A stretch of 64,000 bases of DNA. It comes from Sporichthya polymorpha DSM 43042. GTDB taxonomy: Bacteria > Actinomycetota > Actinomycetes > Sporichthyales > Sporichthyaceae. The stretch's first letter is position 1. Each line of letters opens with the position of its first letter. Of the stretch, positions 28,872-39,580 are shown in pieces. The DNA lies in the NCBI RefSeq assembly GCF_000384115.1, contig NZ_KB913029.1, forward strand, positions 2,951,057 through 3,015,056, read 5' to 3'. The translations under genes and the position numbers were made by a program. The notes under the pieces were generated by a model. That model had not been told where the DNA came from, did no database searches, and was given only the letters and a program-made list of their open reading frames with translations.

Positions 28872-29516
28872 GTGCTGCTGCTGGCTCTGGACACCTCGAC
28901 CCCCGCGGTCTCGGTCGCGCTCTGGCGGGACGGGGAGACCCTCGCGGCGGAATCCGTCGTCGACGCCCGGCGGCACAACGAGCTGCTCGCCGTCCACGTC
29001 GAGGCCGTCCTGACCCGGGCTGGTGTGAAGCCCCGTCAGCTCGACGGGGTCGCTGCGGGCGTCGGCCCCGGGCCGTACACGGGGCTACGCGTCGGTCTGA
29101 TGACGGCCCGCGCCCTCTCGCACGCGCTCGGCGTCCCGGCGTACGGGATCTGCTCGCTCGACGTCCTCGCCCGTGCGGCCGCCCGCATCGTCGACGGCGA
29201 GTTCGTCGTCGCCACGGACGCCCGGCGCAAGGAGGTCTACTGGGCCGGCTACGCCGACGGGCAGCGGGTCTCCGGCCCGGCGGTCGACAAGCCGGGTGAG
29301 GTGCCCTACTCCGGCCCGGTGGTGGGCGAGGGCGGCGTGCTCTACCCGGAGGCGTTCCCCGGCGCGCGCCCGCCGCTGTACCCCGACCCGGCCGACCTGG
29401 CCGCGATCGTCGCCGAGCACCTCGCCGCCGGTCGCGAGACGCTCCCGCTGGAGCCGCTGTACCTGCGCAAGCCGGACGCCGTCGAACCCGGGGCCCGCAA
29501 GCGCGTCGGGGGCTGA
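28872..29516 (+). CDS. tsaB: tRNA threonylcarbamoyladenosine complex subunit TsaB
   Basis: TsaB (214 residues) is the non-catalytic partner of TsaD in t6A synthesis. The ASKHA-type N-terminus LLALDTSTPAVSVALWRDG and the motif GVGPGPYTGLRVGLMTARAL are diagnostic, as is VVATDARRKEVYWAGY. It is followed after 7 bases by rimI. tsaD, which often comes next in actinobacteria, is not present in this window. Confidence 0.94.
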   Translation: MLLLALDTSTPAVSVALWRDGETLAAESVVDARRHNELLAVHVEAVLTRAGVKPRQLDGVAAGVGPGPYTGLRVGLMTARALSHALGVPAYGICSLDVLARAAARIVDGEFVVATDARRKEVYWAGYADGQRVSGPAVDKPGEVPYSGPVVGEGGVLYPEAFPGARPPLYPDPADLAAIVAEHLAAGRETLPLEPLYLRKPDAVEPGARKRVGG

Positions 29517-29523
29517 GGTCCCC

Positions 29524-29985
29524 GTGGCGGACCTGGGGCCGATCCGCTGGTGGGACGTGGAGACGCTCACCGCGATCGAGGCCGACCTGTTCGGGGTCGA
29601 CGCCTGGTCGGCGGAGACGTTCTGGGGTGAGCTCGCCGGCATCCCCGAGACCCGTTGGTACCGGGCGGCGGTGGAGGGCGAGGAGATCGTCGGCTACGTC
29701 GGGTTGGCCGCGATCGACGGCACCGGTGACGTCCAGACCGTGGCAGTCCGCCGGGACCAGCAGGGCAGCGGACTCGGAGCCCTCCTGCTCGACGCTCTGC
29801 TGGCGGAGGCTCAGAACCGCGGCTGCTCCGAGGTCCTGCTCGAGGTGCGCGCCGACAACCCGGCCGCGATCCGGTTGTACTCCAAGCGCGCCTTCGAGCG
29901 CATCGCCGAACGGCCGCGCTACTACGCCGACGGCGTCGCGGCGCTGATCATGCGCCGGGTGCTGGATCCGATAGCGGCGGACTGA
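29524..29985 (+). CDS. rimI: Ribosomal-protein-alanine N-acetyltransferase RimI
   Basis: RimI acetylates the N-terminus of S18 in E. coli. In actinobacteria it is encoded next to the t6A genes. This GNAT protein (153 residues) shows the acetyl-CoA loop VRRDQQGSGLGALLLDALL and the C-terminal VRADNPAAIRLYSKRAFERI and RPRYYADGVAALIM. The GTG at 29524 gives MADLGPIRWWDVETLTAIEA. Its 3' end overlaps the convergent methyltransferase gene by 38 bases. Confidence 0.93.
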   Translation: MADLGPIRWWDVETLTAIEADLFGVDAWSAETFWGELAGIPETRWYRAAVEGEEIVGYVGLAAIDGTGDVQTVAVRRDQQGSGLGALLLDALLAEAQNRGCSEVLLEVRADNPAAIRLYSKRAFERIAERPRYYADGVAALIMRRVLDPIAAD

Positions 29986-31204
29986 CCGGGCGCACCAGCA
30001 GGGCGATCCGGCCCCTGCCGTGCCGGGTGACCACCACGGTCGCCTCGGCGGAGCCGCGCGCGCCCCGCAGCAGGTCGCGGCGCAACTGCTCGGGCAGGAC
30101 GTCCACCCCGCGCTTCTTCACGACCACGACACCCACCCCGCGCTCGCGCAGCACCGCGCGCAGCCGGGACACCGAGAACGGCAGGACGTCGGTGACCTCG
30201 TACGCGGTCGCGAACGGCGTGGGCACGTGGGTGTCCGCGGTGACGTAGGCGATCGTCGGGTCCAGCAGCCGGCCGTCGACCGCCTCGACGACGGCGCCGA
30301 CCAGGTGGGCGCGGATCACCGCCCCGTCGGGTTCGTACAGGAACCGACCGGGGTCGCCGACCGGCGGTGGCTCCTCCTCGCTGTCGGGCCCGGCCGCGCT
30401 CAGCGTCTGCCCTCCCGGCAGGAGCGTCGCGCGCCGCCGCGCGCCGTCGGCCAGGCCGGCCGCGAGGCCCGGGGAGTACAGCGCGGCCTCCTTCACCTCG
30501 CCGCGCAGGGACACCCACTCGATCGCGACGCCCGGCTCGGGCAGGTTGTGGGGGATGCCGGGGGCCACCTTCGCCACCGTCGCCGGCCGCCGCAGCAGCT
30601 CCCGCACGAACGACCACGGTGGCGAGTACGCGTCCGGATCGAACACGCGGCCCCGCGCCGCGCGCCGGGCCGGATCCACGAACACCGCCGCGCCCCCGAG
30701 GTCGACCTCCCGGACGTCTCCCACCACGACCCCGGCAGTGGAGATGTCATCTCCAGTGCCGGGGGAGCCGAGGGTGAGGTTGGCCGCCGCCACCGCGGCG
30801 GTGAGGGTGTCGGCGTCGACGGCGGTGACGGTCAGCCCGGCGGCGCGCAGAGCGAGCGAGTCGGTCCCGATCCCGCAGCAGAGGTCGAACACCGGCGCCC
30901 CGGGGCCGAGCGCGGCGGCGACGCGGGCCGCACGGTGTGCGGCGACGACCGGGTGGGTGGCCTGCTCCAGCCCGGCGGGGGTGAACCACATCCGCGCCGC
31001 GGCCGGCCCGAACTTCGCGACGGCCCGCTCGCGCAGCCGCGCCTGGGTCAGCGCCGCCGCGACGAACTCGGCCGGATGCTCCCGCCGCAGCCGGGTCCCG
31101 AGCCGCAGCGCCGCGGCGTCGTCGAGCGGCCCCGCCCCCGCCAGCTCCGCGAGCACCGTCGCCCCGTCCGAGCCCTGCAGCGCCCGGAACACCGCTAGGT
31201 CCAC
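29948..31204 (-). CDS. Class I SAM-dependent methyltransferase with THUMP-like C-terminal domain
   Basis: The protein (418 residues) has the SAM-binding motif VFDLCCGIGTDSLALR at residues 105-120, an acidic loop TAVDAD, and VDPARRAARGRVFDP at 177-190. The C-terminal 80 residues resemble the small THUMP-like domain found on actinobacterial methyltransferases. The target is unknown. The GTG at 31204 has GGAGG just upstream. A longer frame to 31330 would only translate two GC-rich hairpin repeats. Residues about 147-156 are encoded by a 20-bp repeat shared with position 49459. It overlaps the 3' end of rimI. Confidence 0.82.
   Translation of the reverse strand: MDLAVFRALQGSDGATVLAELAGAGPLDDAAALRLGTRLRREHPAEFVAAALTQARLRERAVAKFGPAAARMWFTPAGLEQATHPVVAAHRAARVAAALGPGAPVFDLCCGIGTDSLALRAAGLTVTAVDADTLTAAVAAANLTLGSPGTGDDISTAGVVVGDVREVDLGGAAVFVDPARRAARGRVFDPDAYSPPWSFVRELLRRPATVAKVAPGIPHNLPEPGVAIEWVSLRGEVKEAALYSPGLAAGLADGARRRATLLPGGQTLSAAGPDSEEEPPPVGDPGRFLYEPDGAVIRAHLVGAVVEAVDGRLLDPTIAYVTADTHVPTPFATAYEVTDVLPFSVSRLRAVLRERGVGVVVVKKRGVDVLPEQLRRDLLRGARGSAEATVVVTRHGRGRIALLVRPVSPPLSDPAPGA
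30730..30764. repeat. Palindromic repeat inside the methyltransferase gene
   Basis: The 20 bases GGAGATGTCATCTCCAGTGC at 30740-30759 also occur at 49459-49478. Here they sit in a longer near-palindrome with arms 30730-30746 and 30748-30764, which pair with one mismatch. The insertion is in frame and encodes the GTGDDIST stretch between two conserved blocks of the enzyme. Confidence 0.8.
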
Positions 31205-31230
31205 AGAACCTCCGTCGTCCGCGAGGGGGT

Positions 31231-31251
31231 GCGGGGGGCGAAGCCCCCCGC
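31231..31251. repeat. GC-rich triloop hairpin upstream of the methyltransferase gene
   Basis: GCGGGGGGC (31231-31239) pairs with GCCCCCCGC (31243-31251) around GAA. Read on the minus strand it is the same G-run hairpin with a TTC loop and C-rich tail as seen in the ribosomal region. Confidence 0.65.
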
Positions 31252-31298
31252 CAGCCTTTCGCGCCTGGGCGAGCAGCCGCGATGCTTTTCGGGGGGCC

Positions 31299-31321
31299 GT
31301 CGGGGGGCGAAGCCCCCCGAC
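31299..31321. repeat. GC-rich triloop hairpin next to the groES promoter
   Basis: GTCGGGGGGC (31299-31308) pairs with GCCCCCCGAC (31312-31321) around GAA. Its stem is identical to the one at 14615-14637. It ends 2 bases before the CIRCE operator and so separates the groES control region from the minus-strand gene. Confidence 0.65.
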
Positions 31322-31323
31322 TG

Positions 31324-31350
31324 TTGGCACTCAAGTTGACTGAGTGCTAA
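31324..31350. promoter_or_regulatory. CIRCE operator (HrcA-binding site)
   Basis: TTGGCACTC (31324-31332), a 9-base spacer and GAGTGCTAA (31342-31350) match the CIRCE inverted repeat TTAGCACTC-N9-GAGTGCTAA with one difference. HrcA binds CIRCE to repress groE operons until heat or unfolded protein inactivates it. The element overlaps the promoter -35 box. Confidence 0.94.
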
Positions 31351-31364
31351 CGCTTGCATAGGGT
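31336..31364 (+). promoter_or_regulatory. groES-groEL promoter
   Basis: TTGACT (31336-31341) lies inside the CIRCE spacer, and TAGGGT (31359-31364) follows after 17 bases that contain the right CIRCE arm. This is a strong vegetative promoter that HrcA would block directly. The leader to groES is about 135 bases long. Confidence 0.8.
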
Positions 31365-31369
31365 CTGCG

Positions 31370-31396
31370 TTGGCACTCTCCCCTGGAGTCTGCCAA
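31370..31396. promoter_or_regulatory. Second, imperfect CIRCE-like element
   Basis: TTGGCACTC (31370-31378) repeats the left arm of the upstream CIRCE exactly. The facing arm GAGTCTGCCAA (31386-31396) carries a two-base insertion relative to GAGTGCCAA. It lies 46 bases after the first element, just beyond the expected transcription start. Confidence 0.55.
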
Positions 31397-31507
31397 CACA
31401 CTCGCACCCCGGCCTGACCCCCGCGACGGCAGTCCGGAACGCGTCCACTGGACACCCATTCGCATTCAGGTGACCCCACGTTCGTAAGAAGGGGAAGGTC
31501 AGCAGGA

Positions 31508-31801
31508 ATGACCACCAAGATCACTCCGCTCGAGGACCGCGTCGTCGTCAAGCCGCTCGAGGCTGAGACCACGACCGCTTCGGGTCTCGTCATCCCGGAC
31601 ACCGCCAAGGAGAAGCCCCAGGAGGGCGAGGTCATCGCGGTCGGCCCGGGTCGTTTCGAGGAGGGCCAGCGCCTTCCGCTCGATGTCGCGGTCGGCGACG
31701 TCGTGCTCTACAGCAAGTACGGCGGCACCGAGGTCAAGTACGGCGGCGAGGAGTACCTGATCCTCTCCGCGCGCGACCTGCTCGCGAAGATCAGCAAGTA
31801 G
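31508..31801 (+). CDS. groES: Co-chaperonin GroES
   Basis: GroES (97 residues) is the heptameric lid of the GroEL chamber. The sequence starts [20 protein letters not shown] and has the mobile-loop region [20 protein letters not shown], ending [17 protein letters not shown]. The ATG is preceded by GGTCAGCAGGA. It is the first gene of a CIRCE-controlled operon with groEL. Confidence 0.98.
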   Translation: MTTKITPLEDRVVVKPLEAETTTASGLVIPDTAKEKPQEGEVIAVGPGRFEEGQRLPLDVAVGDVVLYSKYGGTEVKYGGEEYLILSARDLLAKISK

Positions 31802-31830
31802 TCGCAGCAAGCAGTCCGCCGAACACCCGT

Positions 31831-31868
31831 CCGCCCCGGTCGGCCCGTCACACCGGGCCCCGGGGCGG
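31831..31868 (+). repeat. Intercistronic hairpin between groES and groEL
   Basis: CCGCCCCGG (31831-31839) pairs with CCGGGGCGG (31860-31868), and an inner stem GGCCCG/CGGGCC (31842-31847 and 31854-31859) extends it with a small bulge. Such a stem in a 133-base gap could tune the groES:groEL mRNA ratio by partial termination or processing. Confidence 0.6.
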
Positions 31869-31913
31869 TCGTGTCGGACGGTCGGTCCGTTCGATCACCA
31901 GAGCCAGACGTAG

Positions 31914-33548
<1,635 letters not shown>

Positions 33549-33585
33549 TCGACGCACCGTCAGGCACCACCCACGCACCAGCCAC

Positions 33586-33613
33586 GACCCGGTCCCCGCA
33601 CGGGGGCCGGGTC
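33586..33613 (+). terminator. Terminator of the groES-groEL operon
   Basis: GACCCGG-T-CCCC (33586-33597) pairs with GGGGG-CCGGGTC (33602-33613) around GCAC. It starts 38 bases after the groEL stop. No T tract follows. Confidence 0.7.
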
Positions 33614-33779
33614 GCCTGCGTTAAGTCCGGACTCTCCCGATTCCAGACGCGAGTTTGTCCGGATTCACCCGGAGTTGTCCCGATCCTCGATGGCGGAGCG
33701 CGAAACACCCCTTAACCGGAATGGCGCAATAGCCCGTGTCCCGGGGGAAGCGGGCGATACGTTCCGCCGAGGAGGTGCC

Positions 33780-34391
33780 ATGTCGACGGTCCTGGTGTGT
33801 GACGGTTCCCCGCTGATCCGCGAGCAGCTGCGGCGCGCGGTGAACGGGGTTCAGGGTGTGGAGAAGGTGGTCATGGCGGCCACCGAGGACGAGGCGATCG
33901 AGCACGTCCGGGCGCAGCCGCCGGACCTCGTCCTCGTGGACGCGGCGCTGACACAGCGCGGGGGAGCGGGTGCGGTGCGCCGGATCCGCGCGGCCGATCC
34001 CTCCGCGCGCGTGCTGCTGCTGACGCGGCCCGAGGACCCGGACGCCACGGTCGTCGCGGCGGTGGCCGCGGGGGCCCGCGGCTATCTGCGGAAGGACGCC
34101 ACGCGGGCCGAGGTGCGGGTCGCGGTCGGCCAGGCATTGACCGAGCCGCACAGCAACGGCAGCGGGACGGACAGCGACGGTGATCACAGTCCGCCACCGG
34201 CGTTGACGGAACGTGAGCTGGAGGTCCTCGCCGGGATGTGCGAGGGGCAGTCCAACGCGGAGATCGGCCGCGGACTTTATTTGTCCGAGGACACCGTGAA
34301 GACGCACGCCAGAAGGCTTTTCCGCAAGCTCGGGGCCGCGGATCGGGCCCACGCTGTGGCCATCGCGCTGCGCCGAGGGCTCGTGAGGTAG
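33780..34391 (+). CDS. bldM: BldM-type orphan response regulator
   Basis: The protein has the same length (203 residues) as Streptomyces BldM and the same C-terminal part: LTERELEVLAGM, SNAEIGRGLYLSEDTVKTHA and LGAADRAHAVAIALRRGLVR, a LuxR-type helix-turn-helix. The receiver domain keeps D54 in LVLVDAAL but has DG in place of the usual acidic pair near residue 8, and the canonical lysine position is R83. Phosphorylation is therefore doubtful, as for known BldM. In Streptomyces BldM controls aerial hyphae and spores, with or without WhiI. It has a GAGGAGG site and precedes shbA, the known synteny. Confidence 0.9.
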   Translation: MSTVLVCDGSPLIREQLRRAVNGVQGVEKVVMAATEDEAIEHVRAQPPDLVLVDAALTQRGGAGAVRRIRAADPSARVLLLTRPEDPDATVVAAVAAGARGYLRKDATRAEVRVAVGQALTEPHSNGSGTDSDGDHSPPPALTERELEVLAGMCEGQSNAEIGRGLYLSEDTVKTHARRLFRKLGAADRAHAVAIALRRGLVR

Positions 34392-34403
34392 CAAAATGGT
34401 CAC

Positions 34404-35039
34404 ATGGCGGTCGCCGGCGTAACGCCGTCCGATCCGGATCCGATGGGAAGTCGGACGGATCGGATCGATCTGCGCGACCTGGCAGCGGCCGCCATTGCGG
34501 GAGACCGCGGCGCCATGGACGCGCTGCTCGCGACGATCCGCCCGATGGTGCTCCGGTACTGCAGGGGACGACTCGGTCGCCTGCCCGGCGCCGAGTACGC
34601 CGCGGACGACGCGGCACAGGAGGCTTGCATCGCCGTGCTGACCGCACTGCCGCGCTACCGGGACGAGGGCCGCCCGTTCGAGGCCTTCGTCTTCGGCATC
34701 GCCGCACGCAAGGTCGCCGACGTCCAGCGGGCCGCGATGCGTGCCGCCACCCCCACGGCCGACGTTCCCGAGCGCACCGACACCGCGCTCGGGCCCGAGG
34801 AGGCGGCGCTGGCGGCCGCCGACGCCGCCCACGCCCGCGACCTGCTCTCGCGCCTGCCCGAGAACCTCCAGGAACTGCTCGTGCTGCGCGTCGCGGTGGG
34901 ACTCTCCGCCGAGGAGACCGGCCGTGCGCTCGGGATGACGCCCGGCGCCGTCCGGGTCGCTCAGCACCGCGCCCTCAACCGACTGCGCGCCCTGGCGGCC
35001 GAGGAAGCCGCCAACGCCGCTGAGGAGGCCACGGCCTGA
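34404..35039 (+). CDS. shbA: ECF sigma factor of the SigD/ShbA family
   Basis: This 211-residue sigma-70 family protein has region 2 at about 30-100 ([51 protein letters not shown]) and region 4 at about 150-205 ([37 protein letters not shown]). ShbA drives transcription of the principal sigma gene hrdB in Streptomyces. The mycobacterial relative is SigD. The call rests on the family resemblance and on the bldM-sigma-RsdA order. The stop overlaps the next gene by one base. Confidence 0.85.
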   Translation: MAVAGVTPSDPDPMGSRTDRIDLRDLAAAAIAGDRGAMDALLATIRPMVLRYCRGRLGRLPGAEYAADDAAQEACIAVLTALPRYRDEGRPFEAFVFGIAARKVADVQRAAMRAATPTADVPERTDTALGPEEAALAAADAAHARDLLSRLPENLQELLVLRVAVGLSAEETGRALGMTPGAVRVAQHRALNRLRALAAEEAANAAEEATA

Positions 35040-35962
35040 TGTCCGAGGAACTGAAGTTCGCGGCTCTGCACGCCGACGACCTGTTGCTCGACGCCCTGGG
35101 TGCCCGGCAGCGCGTCGACACTGCGGACGACCCCATCGCGGGGCTTCTCGCGGCCTACGTCAGCGAGATCGACGCCCGCCCCGGCCCGCTCACGACTCTG
35201 CTCGAGGAGACCCCGGCGTACGCCGAGGAGATCTTCGCCGCCGGACCTGCCCTCGTGCCGGCGCCCCCGATCGCCGAGCCGCTCGTCCTGCCGCGCCGGA
35301 GTGCGGGCCGCGCGAGGTTCCTCGTCGCTCACCGGGCGGCCGCGGTCGTCACCGTCGGTTCGCTCGTCCTCGGGCTCGGCGGGGTGTCCGCCGCGGTCAC
35401 CGGCGACGGTGGCCCGCTGGAGAACATCCGCCGTGTCGTCGGCTCGGTGACCGAGCAGGTCACGCCGCAGCGCTCGGACTCCGAGCGGATCTCGCGCATG
35501 CTCACCGACGCCGACAAGGCGCTGGCCGACCACGACCTGCGCGAGGCCCGTGAGCTGTTGGAGAAGGCCCGGACGGGCATCGAGGGCGCCGGGGACCCGC
35601 AGAAGTTCTCGTCGCTGCGCGCCAACCTGATCGAGCTGCGCGACCGCTGGCACCAGGCATTTTCCGACGAGTCCGACGAGGCCGTCGCGGCGCCGGAGTC
35701 CGAGGGCGGCGACCGCGTCGACGTCGTTCCGGGCGAGGGCATGTTCACGCCGGACAAGAAGCCGAGCGAGGTCCTCGATCCGCGGGTGAACCCGACCGAC
35801 AAGCTGCCGACGTCCCCGAAGGACGACCTGAAGCAGGCCAAGGACAAGGTCGCCGACCGCGCCGAGCAGAAGCTCGAGCCGCTGCCGGACCTCCCGATCG
35901 AGGAGATGCGCGCGCCGACGTGGGCGCCGATCCTCGACGAGATCCTCGGCGGGGACAAGTAA
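35039..35962 (+). CDS. rsdA: RsdA-type membrane anti-sigma factor
   Basis: The N-terminus (LHADDLLLDALGARQ and DDPIAGLLAAYVSEID) matches the sigma-D-binding region of mycobacterial RsdA. A single membrane helix lies at about residues 99-121. The 185-residue outer part is charged and low in complexity (LEKARTGIEGAG, KPSEVLDPRVNPTDKLP). In mycobacteria the anti-sigma is removed by ClpP-dependent degradation. The start overlaps the shbA stop, so the pair is co-translated. The C-terminal part has no recognised fold. Confidence 0.85.
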   Translation: MSEELKFAALHADDLLLDALGARQRVDTADDPIAGLLAAYVSEIDARPGPLTTLLEETPAYAEEIFAAGPALVPAPPIAEPLVLPRRSAGRARFLVAHRAAAVVTVGSLVLGLGGVSAAVTGDGGPLENIRRVVGSVTEQVTPQRSDSERISRMLTDADKALADHDLREARELLEKARTGIEGAGDPQKFSSLRANLIELRDRWHQAFSDESDEAVAAPESEGGDRVDVVPGEGMFTPDKKPSEVLDPRVNPTDKLPTSPKDDLKQAKDKVADRAEQKLEPLPDLPIEEMRAPTWAPILDEILGGDK

Positions 35963-36048
35963 GTAGCCCGTAAGGCAGGGCACACCGCGCGCGGCCGGGC
36001 GGACAAATCCGCGCGGGTAGCATGAAGGGCACTCCCCGCTGCGAGTGA

Positions 36049-37590
<1,542 letters not shown>

Positions 37591-37593
37591 CCT

Positions 37594-38703
37594 GTGACTG
37601 AGATTGAGATCGGCCGCGGGAAGCGCGGCCGGGTGGCCTACGGCCTGGACCAGGTCGCGATCGTGCCGAGCCGGCGTACCCGTGATCCGGAAGAGGTCTC
37701 GGTCGCCTGGCAGATCGACGCGTACCACTTCGACCTGCCGATCATGGTCGCGCCGATGGACTCGGTGGTCTCCCCGGAGACCGCGATCGGGATCGGCAAC
37801 CTCGGCGGCCTCGCCGTGCTCGACCTCGAAGGTCTGTGGACGCGGTACGACGACCCGGCCGCGCTGCTGGCCGAGATCGTCTCGCTGCCCGACCACGCGG
37901 CGACCGCGCGGTTGCAGCAGATCTACGCGGAGCCGATCAAGGAGGAGCTGATCGGCGCCCGCATCAAGACGATGCGCGACGCGGGCATCACTACCGCGGC
38001 CGCGCTCTCGCCGCAACGCACCGCGCAGTACTGGCGCGCGGTCGTCGACGCCGGGGTCGACCTGTTCGTCATCCGCGGCACGACGGTCTCGGCCGAGCAC
38101 GTCTCGCACCGGGCCGAGCCGCTGAACCTCAAGCAGTTCATCTACGAGCTCGACGTGCCCGTCATCGTCGGTGGCTGCGCGACCTACCAGGCCGCGCTGC
38201 ACCTGATGCGGACCGGCGCCGCCGGTGTGCTCGTCGGCTTCGGGGGCGGGTCCGCGCACACGACCGCGGAGGTGCTCGGCATCTCGGTGCCGATGGCGTC
38301 CGCGATCGCCGACGTCGCCGCCGCCCGCCGCGACTACCTCGACGAGTCCGGCGGCCGCTACGTCCACGTCATCGCGGACGGCGGCATGACGAGCTCGGGC
38401 GAGATCACCAAGGCGCTCGCGCTCGGCGCGGACGCGGTGATGATCGGCTCTCCGCTCGCCCGCGCCGTCGAGGCCCCGGGGCAGGGCTGGCACTGGGGCG
38501 CCGAGGCCCACCACGCCGCTCTCCCGCGCGGCACCCGCATGCACGTCGGCACCATCGGGACCTTCGAGGAGATCCTCCAGGGCCCCGCCCGTCAGCCCGA
38601 CGGTTCGATGAACCTCGTCGGCGCTCTCCGCCGCGCCATGGCCACCACCGGCTACTCCGAGCTCAAGGAGTTTCAGCGCGTCGAGGTCGTCGTCACTTCC
38701 TGA
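37594..38703 (+). CDS. GuaB3 family IMP dehydrogenase-related protein
   Basis: The protein (369 residues) shares the IMPDH/GMPR barrel but lacks CBS domains. The start is RGKRGRVAYGLDQVAIVPSR, followed by PIMVAPMDSVVSPETAIGIG. At the site where GuaB has GPGSICTT, this protein has GGGSAHTT, so the catalytic cysteine is replaced by H222. Mycobacterial and Streptomyces GuaB3 proteins occur in the same position after guaB. Their activity in actinobacteria is not settled, and the cyanobacterial relatives have been linked to GMP reductase activity. Confidence 0.88.
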   Translation: MTEIEIGRGKRGRVAYGLDQVAIVPSRRTRDPEEVSVAWQIDAYHFDLPIMVAPMDSVVSPETAIGIGNLGGLAVLDLEGLWTRYDDPAALLAEIVSLPDHAATARLQQIYAEPIKEELIGARIKTMRDAGITTAAALSPQRTAQYWRAVVDAGVDLFVIRGTTVSAEHVSHRAEPLNLKQFIYELDVPVIVGGCATYQAALHLMRTGAAGVLVGFGGGSAHTTAEVLGISVPMASAIADVAAARRDYLDESGGRYVHVIADGGMTSSGEITKALALGADAVMIGSPLARAVEAPGQGWHWGAEAHHAALPRGTRMHVGTIGTFEEILQGPARQPDGSMNLVGALRRAMATTGYSELKEFQRVEVVVTS

Positions 38704-38733
38704 CGACGGGTCAGGTCCGCGTCGGTCTCGGCA

Positions 38734-39498
38734 TCAGTTCGGCAAGCGGCCGAGGCGGAGCTCCCCGAGCTGCTCGCGGAGCCAGAGCCGCTGGGCCCGC
38801 CACAGGCCGGTACCGAGGGAGATCCGGGCCGCGCCGGCGGCGCGGGCGGCGTCCGGCGGGAACGTCATGGGGTGCGCGAGCAGGTTCACCGGGGCGCCGA
38901 CGGCGCTGACGAACTGCGCCGCCAGGTCGGCGGACCGGACGAGGATCGGGTACACGCAGTCCGCGCCGGCGTCGAGGTAGGCCGCCGCGCGGTCGAGCGC
39001 CTCGTCGAGGAACTCGGCCTGGTCCGCACCGGGGTCCGGGAAGCTCGCGACGAAGACGTCGATTCGGGCGTTGAGCACGAGCGCCCGGCCGGCGGTCCGG
39101 CGGACGGCGCGCAGGAACGCCGCCTGCTCGGTGATCGGGCGCAGCGTGCCGGTCTTGTGGTCGGTGTCCTCGAGGTTGCACCCGGCGGCGCCGAGGGTGA
39201 GCAGGCGGTCGGCGAGGACGTCCGGCTCCAGCCCGTACCCGGCCTCGGCGTCCACGGTGACCGGGACGTCGACCGCGGCCGTGATCCGGCCGGCGGCGTC
39301 GAGCATGGCGTCGGCGGGGGCCGCCTCGTGGTCGGAGCACCCGAGGGCGGCCGCGACGGCCCCGGAGCTCGTCGCGACCGCGGGGTAGCCCGCCTCGACG
39401 ACCAGTCGGGCCGTGTCCGCGTCCCAGGCGTTCGGGAGCAGGAGCGGGTCGCCGGGACGGTGCAGCGCGCGCAGCGTCCGGGCGTGCTCGGGGGTCAT
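38734..39498 (-). CDS. Isocitrate lyase / PEP mutase family protein
   Basis: The protein (254 residues) is a small member of the PEP mutase/isocitrate lyase superfamily. It begins RTLRALHRPGDPLLLPNAWD, has the metal-binding PVTVDAEAGYG with D83, and NLEDTDHKTG where true isocitrate lyases have the catalytic KKCGH. The barrel end is LGTGLWRAQRLWLREQL. A lyase or hydrolase acting on 2-methylisocitrate- or oxaloacetate-like compounds is possible. The precise substrate cannot be read. It is divergent from glpD and has a leaderless-type promoter. Confidence 0.85.
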   Translation of the reverse strand: MTPEHARTLRALHRPGDPLLLPNAWDADTARLVVEAGYPAVATSSGAVAAALGCSDHEAAPADAMLDAAGRITAAVDVPVTVDAEAGYGLEPDVLADRLLTLGAAGCNLEDTDHKTGTLRPITEQAAFLRAVRRTAGRALVLNARIDVFVASFPDPGADQAEFLDEALDRAAAYLDAGADCVYPILVRSADLAAQFVSAVGAPVNLLAHPMTFPPDAARAAGAARISLGTGLWRAQRLWLREQLGELRLGRLPN

Positions 39499-39506
39499 GG
39501 GCGTCC

Positions 39507-39512
39507 ACGCTA
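39507..39512 (-). promoter_or_regulatory. -10 element of a probable leaderless transcript (PEP mutase-like gene)
   Basis: On the minus strand TAGCGT ends 8 bases before the ATG at 39498. It mirrors the leaderless promoter of glpD on the other side of the 82-base intergenic region. Confidence 0.45.
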
Positions 39513-39568
39513 GATCCTTCGGCTGGGAACGTCGGAGTGCTCCTCCGCGGTGGCGGCCGTCCACCGCC

Positions 39569-39574
39569 TACGCT
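39569..39574 (+). promoter_or_regulatory. -10 element of a probable leaderless transcript (glpD)
   Basis: TACGCT ends 6 bases before the GTG at 39581, with no ribosome-binding site in between. No distinct -35 box is seen. Confidence 0.45.
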
Positions 39575-39580
39575 GAGCGG

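Noticed and set aside
31205-31330. N-terminal extension of the methyltransferase
   Set aside because: The extra 42 residues are translations of two GC-rich hairpin repeats (GGLRPP twice) and the extension enters the CIRCE site. The GTG at 31204 has GGAGG in front.
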